From the NCBI GenBank assembly GCA_928212115.1, contig CAKMRJ010002223.1:300443964-300507963 (forward strand): a DNA stretch of 64,000 nt. The letters run 5' to 3'. Both the position numbers and the translations under genes were made by a program. Source of the DNA: Lactuca virosa (Eukaryota; Streptophyta; Magnoliopsida; Asterales; Asteraceae). Below, piece after piece: positions 57,083-64,000 of the stretch (position 1 is its first letter; each line of letters opens with the position of its first letter). The notes under the pieces were generated by a model that was given only the letters and a program-made list of their open reading frames with translations, did no database searches and was not told the DNA's origin.

Positions 57083-60000
57083 GATCGTTCCATGTGAACG
57101 GTATTCCAGTCCAGGTGTTGTTTGATTCGGGGGCTACCTGATCCTTTGTTTCTCTTGCACTTAGCAAGAAGTTTCCTGAGTCCTCGGGCATGTTGGATTG
57201 CCTTTTAGAGATCGAGATTGCGGACGACGGGTCGGTGCGAGCATCAGAGGTCTTCCGAGATTGTGTATTGAGGTTGTTCGAAGAGCGGTATTTGGTTGAC
57301 CTAGTTCCCATTCCATTGCGGGGAAACAAGGTCATTATTGGTATGGATTGGCTGGGTCCCAATGGGGCAGTGATAGATTACGCGCAGCAGTTAGTACGAG
57401 TCAGAGCCCCAAGTGGGGGAGAGTTAGTAATTCAGGGTGAGAGATCACAGCGAGGGCCAGCCTTCTGTTCGGCAGCGAGGGCGAGGCATTACCTTCAGCA
57501 GGGTTGCGCAGGATATGTCGCATATGTCATGGACACCCGGGAGGCGGGTAAGGCGACGGTGGGCGATGTGCCCGTAGTACGAGAGTTCGCGGATGTATTC
57601 CCCGAGGAGCTGCCTGGGATACCTCCGGAGCGACAGGTGGAGTTCAGGATCGACCTAGTCCCTGGTGCGGCTCCGATAGCCAAGGCACCGTATCGGTTGG
57701 CTCCTCCTGAGATGCAGGAGTTGTCTACACAGCTTCAGGAGCTGTTAGACAGGGGGTTTCATTCGACCGAGTAGTTCACCCTGGGGAGCCCCGATTCTGT
57801 TTGTGAATAAGAAGGATGGGTCGCATCGGATGTATATCGATTATAGGGAGCTGAATAAGGTAACGGTGAAGAACCGCTACCCACTCCGGAGGATTGACGA
57901 CCTCTTTGACCAGCTTCAGGAAGCATCTTGGTTCTCCAAGATAGATTTGCGTTCAGGGTATCACCAGGTGAGGGTCAGAGAGGAGGATGCGCAGAAGACG
58001 GCATTTCGGACACGTTATGGCCACTATGAGTTCGTGGTGATGCCTTTCGGGCTCGCCAATGCTCTTACCGCGTTCATGGACCTTATGAACCGCGTGTGTA
58101 GACCGATGTTAGACCGGTCGGTGATAGTATTTATTGATGATATCTTGGTTTACTCCAAGACGCGAAAGCAGCATGAGGAGCATTTGCGAGAGGTTCTAAA
58201 GACCTTGAGGAGGGAGAACTTGTATGCCAAGTTCTCCAAGTGTGAGTTCTGGTTGCGCGAGGTGCAGTTTCTTGGGCACCTTGTCAACCAGAACGAGATT
58301 TCGGTGGATCCGGCCAAGGTGGAGGCCGTGATGAGATGGGAGGTTCCGAAATCTCCATCTGAGATTCGGAGTTTCCTGGGATTGGCTGGCTGCTATCGGA
58401 GATTCATCCAGGATTTCTCCAAGATAGCATTACCCCTGACCAGGTTAACGAGGAAGGTCGTGGTCTTTCGTTGGGGGCCTGAGCAGCAGGCAGCATTCGA
58501 GACACTGAGACAGAGATTGTGTGAGGCGCCAATCTTAGCCTTGCCAGAGGGCATGGAGGATTTTGTTGTATACTGCGATGCGTCCACCTCAGGTTTGGGC
58601 GCAGTATTGATGCAGAGAGGGTATGTCATCGCTTACGCGTCGAGGCAGCTGAAGCCTCACGAGGCGAACTACCCGACGCATGATTTGGAGTTGGGGGCCG
58701 TTGTGTTCGCCCTCAAGATTTGGCGTCATTACCTCTATGGGGTTCGCTGTACGATTTACACGGACCACAAGAGTTTGAGGTACCTCATGGACCAGCCAAA
58801 TCTGAATATGAGGCAGCGTCGGTGGCTTGATGTGGTAAAAGATTACGAATGTGAGATCCTCTACCACCCAGGGAAGGCCAATGTCGTGGCCGATGCGCTT
58901 AGCCGCAAGGCAGCACCGATCAGGGATATCTGTTTGAGGATGACGGTGGTGACTCCGCTTCTGGAGCGGATCCGGGAGGCTCAGCAGGAGGCTATGAAGG
59001 AGGAACATTGGAACAGTGAGCGGATTGTGGGACAGGTTTCCTCCTTCGACCATGACAGCAGGGGATTATTGACATTACACCGTAGGGTGTGGGTTCCATA
59101 CCTCGGAGGCGTGCGCCAGGTCCTGATGGAGGAGGCGCACAAATCCCGATTCTCCATTCATCCAGGGGCAACGAAGATGTATAGGGATCTTCGTCTGGAC
59201 TATTGGTGGCCCTGCATGAAGCGGGATGTAGCATGGTACGTTGAGCGGTGCCTGACCTGCAGGAAGGTCAAGGCCGAACACCAGAGACCGCACGGCAAGA
59301 TGCAGCCGTTGGATATCCCGCTGTGGAAATGGGAAGACATCACGATGGATTTTATCACCAAGCTTCCCAGGACCGCGCGAGGAATGGATTCAATCTGGGT
59401 CATTGTCGACCGATTGACCAAGAGCGCCCACTTTATCCCGATTCAGGAGAGCATCTCGGCCGAGAAATTGGCCGATATCTACATCAGAGAGGTAGTGGCA
59501 CGACATGGGGTGCCAGTTTCAGTGATTTCGGATAGGGATGTGCGGTTCACTTCCAGGTTCTGGAGGAAGTTTCATGACGAGCTGGGTACTCGTCTGCATT
59601 TTAGTACAGCCTTCCACCCGCAGACGGATGGCCAGAGCGAGCGGACCATCCAAACTCTGGAGGACATGCTGTGGGCGTGTGTTTTAGACTTCGGTAGTAG
59701 CTGGGATACCTATCTTCCTTTAGCCGAGTTTTCATACAATAACATCTATCACACGAGTATTGACTGTCCTCCCTTCGAGATGTTGTACGGGAGGAAGTGT
59801 AGGACCCCGATATGTTGGGGCGAGGTTGGACAGAGAGTCATGGGGAGCACCGAAGTAGTGCTCAAGACGACAGAGGTCGGCAGAAGAGTTATGCCGATAG
59901 GCGCCGATCAGACTTGGAGTTCCAGGTTGGGGATATGGTTCTCCTGAAAGTGTCGCCTTGGAAGGGCGTCATCCGATTCAGGAAGAGGGGCAAGTTGGGT

Positions 60001-60375
60001 CCCAGGTATATTGGACCGTTTAGGGTTGCAGCCCGAGTGGGCAAGGTGGCATACCGGCTGGATCTGCCAGCCGAACTCAGTCAGATCCACAGCACTTTCC
60101 ACGTCTCCCAGCTGCGGAAGTGCCTGGTGGACGACTCAGCGGTGGTACCTTTGGAGGACATCCAGGTTGATGACAGCCTGAATTATATCGAGCGGCCTGT
60201 GGCTATCCTAGACCGGAAGTCGAAGGAACTGAGGAACAAGAGGGTGGAGCTGGTGAAGGTGCAATGGCAGCACCGGAAGGGCTCGGAATGGATTTGGGAG
60301 CCCGCGGATGAGATGGTGGAGCATTATCCGGAGCTGTTCCGGGAGGGAGCAGCAGACTTCGAGGACGAAGTCTAA
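57083..60375 (+). pseudogene. G gypsy protease-RT-RNase H-integrase-chromodomain-like polyprotein, broken
   Basis: Order: protease (VLFDSGAT followed by a TGA at 57139, probably from CGA; VIIGMDWLGPNGAVIDY), linker (EFADVFPEELPGIPPERQVE), RT (YRELNKVTVKNRYPL; VMPFGLANALTAF; VIVFIDDILVYSK with both catalytic aspartates), RNase H (VYCDASTSGLGAVLMQ; YTDHKSLRYLM; VADALSRK), integrase (HPGATKMYRDLRLDYWWPCM, CLTCRKVK; SVISDRDVRFTSRFW; FHPQTDGQSERTIQTLEDML), GPF module (PRYIGPFRVAARVGKVAYRL) and a chromodomain-like tail (VKVQWQHRKGSEWIWEPADE). It ends at TAA 60373-60375. Lesions: the TGA, a one-base gain near 57760 just inside RT, and a deletion near 59873 that removes part of the integrase linker and changes frame. 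RNase H and the integrase core are otherwise intact. Confidence 0.95.
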
Positions 60376-60379
60376 AATA

Positions 60380-60392
60380 AGTGGGGGAGATT
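60380..60392 (+). promoter_or_regulatory. G polypurine tract
   Basis: AAGTGGGGGAGATT runs into TGTAACACCC. Confidence 0.85.
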
Positions 60393-62377
60393 TGTAACAC
60401 CCGATTCCTGGTACGATTTTACTTAAGTATTTTTCTTAAATTTTTGCCATGAACTCGGCGAGTCTGCGTCCCGACTCGCCGAGTAGCAGCGAGGTGGACA
60501 CGGGATTTAAGCTGGGAACTCGGCGAGTCGACATATGGACTCGGCGAGTCCACCTGTCTGGATGAAACTCTATTTTCAGACTTTGCACCCTATTTTACCC
60601 ATTCTAAAACACCCATTTCATCCCATTTTCCTCCCAGAGAGCAGTAGAGAACAACCCTAGCTCCTTTTAGTGTTCTTGAGTGATTTTGATCTTCCAAAGA
60701 AGGTTCCTGGAGCTTAGAAGAAGAAGGACGAAGTTGGAGTGTTCCAGAAGTGAAGGTAGAACCGAAATCTACTCTGGGGAAGGCATCAAATCAGGTAATA
60801 AAACCCTCACTTTGATCATTAGCTCTTAGGTTCCTTTTTGTCCCCAATGGTTGATCTTCAAGCCTTAAAACCCCCCAGATTTCGTGTGTATATGTGATAA
60901 CCAGACCCTAGGAACTGAGACCCATGAGTTGGATCAGTTGCATGTCTCAGATTTGGCCAGATTGGGTGACGATTCGAAGGGAACTCGGCGAGTGCCAAAG
61001 TGCACTCGGCGAGTTCCATGAAGATGGCCTTAGACTCGACGAGTTGGATGAACAACTCAGCGAGTCCTATGAAGATTGCCTGGTACTCGGCGAGTCGTTC
61101 TTCAAACTCGGCGAGTCCCTTGAATTTAGCCTTGAACTCGGCGAGTTGTTCTTCAAACTCGGCGAGCCATATGAACTGTCACTAGGATAAGAAGGGTTTA
61201 AGTGTAGGAGGTCCAACCCTTCGTAGTCGCACGTGGAATTAGCAATTTAACGTGTAGCTATAGTCCCAGAATCTCCAAATCTCCAAGGTTGATGTTCTGA
61301 TGGAAGATTGGAGCGAATTGTGAGATCTGTTCGTCGAACTCGGCGAGTCCCCCCTTGGACTCGGCGAGTCCAGTCGCGGGTTTGTTAGTTGTCCCCGTTT
61401 AGCGAGTCAGGCTGACTCAGTGAGTGGGAACAGGGACCCGATGAGTCAGAGTCGGGCTAGACGTAGAAGGACTCGGCGAGTCGCTATATGGACTCGGCGA
61501 GTCCAGTCAATCAGAGAGTTGACTTTGACCAAGAAGTTGACTTTGACCAGTCATTTGACCTAAGGGGTATTTATGAGTACCTAATCCATGATTACAGATT
61601 TATAGCCGGAGGGTTACCGGTGCGGCAGCCAGGCGTAGGTTGAGCGGGTTTTCAGTAGCTACCCTCGAGGTGAGTTACCTTCCAGTAGCGGTGGGTCTAC
61701 GGCCACAATACCGGCCCACCAGTAGGAGTTGTATGTTGGATGATTGTCTTTGTGATATCATCTAGGTTTTGCTACTACCTGATATGTTATGTGCTAGTAT
61801 GATATGATGTTATATGCTAGTAGCAGTAGGGGAGATAGTCCCCAGGGTTTCCGGTCGATATGGCCGAAAGGGGTAGTCATACCCAGTCATGTTAGACAGA
61901 TTATGGTTATGTGATATATGTTATGTGGTAGTAGTAGAGGGGTGAAATAGTCCCCAGTATCCGGTCGAAAGGACCGAAGGGGAGGCCAGCACCCAGATAT
62001 GTTGGGCAGTATCCGGTCGAAAGGACCGAAGGGGTAGGTCGGGCACCCAGATATGCCTGACAGTATCTGTATGTTATGTGATTGTATGGTATGTGGTACG
62101 ATGAGGGAACTCACTAAGCTTCGTGCTTACAGTTTACAGTTTTGTTTCAGGTACCTCTTCAGCTAGGGGAAAGGAGCTGGTGCGGTAGCGGCATATCACA
62201 CACACACACACTCTTGTTTCCGCACTATGGATTTTCTGGGATGTACTCTGAATATTTTACTATGATGTTACCGGTTTTCAGACATGAATTAATATTATGA
62301 ATGTTTTGTAACGATGTTTTTATGTATTAACCTAATTTGAAAATGAAATTTTTAGCTGGTATTTTTGGGATGTTACA
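60393..62377 (+). repeat. G 3' LTR
   Basis: Nearly identical to the 5' LTR, with the same word array (60454-61505). Hairpins CGGTC-GAAAG-GACCG are at 61962-61976 and 62014-62028, and a weaker one at 61849. The second hairpin is perfect here but has a mismatch in the 5' LTR (GGACAG). Confidence 0.95.
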
Positions 62378-62382
62378 CTATT

Positions 62383-62931
62383 AGTGTAGGTTGTTATGTC
62401 TGAACCACCCATAGTAAGACCCCAAAGCTCTTGCTCGAGCTTCTGGATTTCACCCCGCAGGCAGTACTCCTGCATCAGCATTAACTTCAGGTTCTCCCAA
62501 CTTATCGAGTTATCCACTACTAGATTCAGTGACTTAACATGGCCGTTCCACCATGTTAGGGCTCTATCAGAAAAGGTACAAGCAGCGAATTTAACCTTGC
62601 TACCTTCCGGGCAGGAGCAGATCTCGAAGACTATCTCTGTTTTCTCAATCCATTGTTTTAAAGCCATAACTCCCCCAGTCCCGTTAAAGGTCCTGGGTTT
62701 GGCGTTTGAAAAGTCCTTGTAGGTTCACTCTCGTGAGTGCCCATGACTTTCTCCGTGTTTGGAGGGATGTGAACCAACTCCTGACCCACTAGCACCAGTA
62801 GTGTTGATTTATGACATAGCAGCTGCAACAGCTGTAGTAATCGCTGCCTGAAACATGGCAGCGTCAAATTGAGGAGGTGGTGTTGGCGCTTCATTAACAT
62901 TGACACGCCTTGGGTTTCTCCGTGGAGGCAT
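62383..62931 (-). pseudogene. B gag, N-terminal part
   Basis: ATG at 62931-62929 gives MPPRRNPRRVNVNEAPTPPP. A TAA follows at 62811-62809 (codon 41), at the codon equivalent to the A gag stop. The core follows: QWIEKTEIVFEICSCPEGSK, CTFSDRALTWWNGHVKSLNL, and YCLRGEIQKLEQELWGLTMG, up to the G insertion. The remainder of the protein is at 52906-52370. Confidence 0.88.
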
Positions 62932-63344
62932 CTTTCACTATAAAAGTTAAAAAAAATGAAAAGATGGTAAGATATCAAGAGTGAATATGAATTTGATATC
63001 TCTGAACTAAAACACTTAGTTTAACATGAATCTTGTAAAGATTTGGCAATAGAAGTCTACTACAAGTACAACTTGAAACAAGATATTATGAATTTGAGTG
63101 GTTATTTTTCAAAGAGTAAGAAAATCCATGTCGATTGTATTGGCATATTAAGTACATAGAGTTTGGAAAATTTAACCTTAAAGCAGGTCTACAATATACC
63201 CCAATACTAGGAAAACATCGACATCAAACCGACCTACCGAAAATGAAATTTTCGCGGTCGTACTGAGAAAAACATGAAAAATAACGCTAGGACATATCCG
63301 TAGACTTATATTATAACCAAAATAGTAAGTAGTGAATAAGAAGA

Positions 63345-63965
63345 GTATGATCTACTTCCTACTAGATCCGGCCTTGGATTTGGCTAACTAGCATTCTATT
63401 TCGTACATACGCCTTTCTTGTGTTATTTGTCGTTCTCACAGTTGTCTAACTTTGGCTTGGGATGCCGCCAGTTCTCTCAGCAAGAAATTAGTGTGATCCC
63501 TTGTTGCATTATGACTGTTTTCTAGGTTGCGAATGCGAACGGTGTTGATTCCAGTAGCGCATCAACCTGCATGACTCAGTCGATAGCATCTCTTCCCTGT
63601 TCATCGTTATGCGCCACACGACGGACTAACACCGAGAGGGCTCTATCTGTTGAGCCTCCTGTATCCAGATTGTAGAAGCTTCAGTCTCCTTGGTAAGGAT
63701 GGTTTTGACCCTGTTCGTTACTCCACCTGACTAAGTTTACCGCCCATAGAGGCGTAGGGCCTTGAAAGTTTTGTCGTGGATTGGGATTATGGGCAACTGG
63801 TGGTGAATTGTAGGCTTCTGATCCTAAATCAGCATCTTCAGGTCAATCTTCTTCAAGATCCTCATCTAAGGGAATTTCAGGATTCTCTTCTGGCTCTTCA
63901 TCGAGCCATCCTCCATTTCCCTGATTGGGAAAGTACGGGTCTCCGGGTAGATGGAATCCAACCAT
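63345..63965 (-). pseudogene. B accessory frame upstream of gag, decayed homologue of the A frame
   Basis: ATG at 63965-63963 gives MVGFHLPGDPYFPNQGNGGW, matching the A frame start almost residue for residue. An acidic stretch follows (DEEPEENPEIPLDEDLEED), then a stop. The frame continues with FYNLDTGGSTDRALSVLVRR, matching FYDLREGGPDDRALPVMVRR of A, and later LLRELAASQAKVRQL in the coiled-coil part. At least three stops and a shift break it. It keeps the same position relative to gag as in A. Confidence 0.75.
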
Positions 63966-64000
63966 TGTTATCTAATCAAAAATAAGGATATGAGAAATAT

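Larger units (their letters stand above)
52912..62377 (+). mobile_element. G: complete plus-strand gypsy element with ACTCGGCGAGT LTRs
   Basis: The LTRs are at 52912-54893 and 60393-62377 (1982 and 1985 bp), with a PBS at 54897, gag, pol and a purine tract before the 3' LTR. A perfect target duplication CTATT lies at 52907-52911 and 62378-62382. The LTRs differ at only scattered bases, so this is among the youngest insertions here. It lies within B gag. Coding lesions are listed under the gag and pol entries. Confidence 0.97.
38911..64000 (-). mobile_element. B: minus-strand gypsy element with F and G nested inside
   Basis: The 3' LTR is at 38911-41453, the purine tract at 41454-41470, then pol, gag and an accessory frame running right to the window edge. 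The 5' LTR is outside. Removing F (43200-50676) and G (52912-62377) brings the coding blocks together in the right order. B is related to A (similar integrase tail, gag and accessory frame) but has a different LTR. It is inserted in the C 3' LTR. Stops and deletions make it inactive. Confidence 0.92.

Overview
This window looks like intergenic, repeat-dense chromosomal DNA from a large plant genome. It is a stack of nested LTR retrotransposons (both Ty1/copia and Ty3/gypsy) with one small hAT DNA transposon. I see no host gene, tRNA or rRNA. All long open frames are gag, pol or retrotransposon accessory frames, and most are broken. The dispersed LTR words ACTCGGCGAGT, CCACGACGTGG and GGCCGTGAAC recall lettuce and its relatives (Asteraceae, probably Lactuca). 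That assignment is from memory and was not searched.

Layout, with names used below. 1-7026 is a mosaic of LTR fragments from at least four families (E1, E2 and three less certain pieces). E3 is a minus-strand gypsy element: its 3' LTR lies at 7027-8791 and its integrase end is split by two later insertions. E4 is a complete Ty1/copia element at 9059-16808 (plus strand, TSD ACACT) inserted in E3 integrase. C is a plus-strand gypsy element starting at 16939. It keeps gag but lost nearly all of pol, and its 3' LTR starts at 37051. C carries a hAT element (19308-20853, 8-bp TSD) in its 5' LTR, a complete minus-strand gypsy element A (24001-36454) in its interior, and a second minus-strand gypsy element B (38911 to beyond the window) in its 3' LTR. 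B in turn holds F, a copia-like element without coding capacity (43200-50676, minus, TSD ATAAC), in its RNase H region, and G, a complete plus-strand gypsy element (52912-62377, TSD CTATT), in its gag.

What stands out is structured non-coding sequence inside these elements. The copia leader of E4, and the coding-free element F that shares its ends, carry two classes of hairpin in which the loop is constant and the stem sequence changes while staying complementary. One class has a 15-nt loop around CGGCATCCC (six copies). The other has a 22-nt loop around the palindrome GGTTAACC (five copies). The gypsy elements E1, B and C carry a different, larger hairpin (ten copies, one truncated) with a conserved loop containing CCTTGTTTGGTTGTGGGCTT and covarying arms. 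Constant loops on compensated stems are what selection on RNA structure would leave. Packaging, dimerisation or translation signals shared between autonomous and non-autonomous elements are the obvious hypothesis, but this is inference.

Other points of interest are a likely 74-nt in-frame-restoring intron at the gag/protease junction of G, an extra acidic/coiled-coil open frame upstream of gag in A and B, a stop codon shared by the A and B gags, and a family-specific palindromic CpG word repeated in each LTR family.
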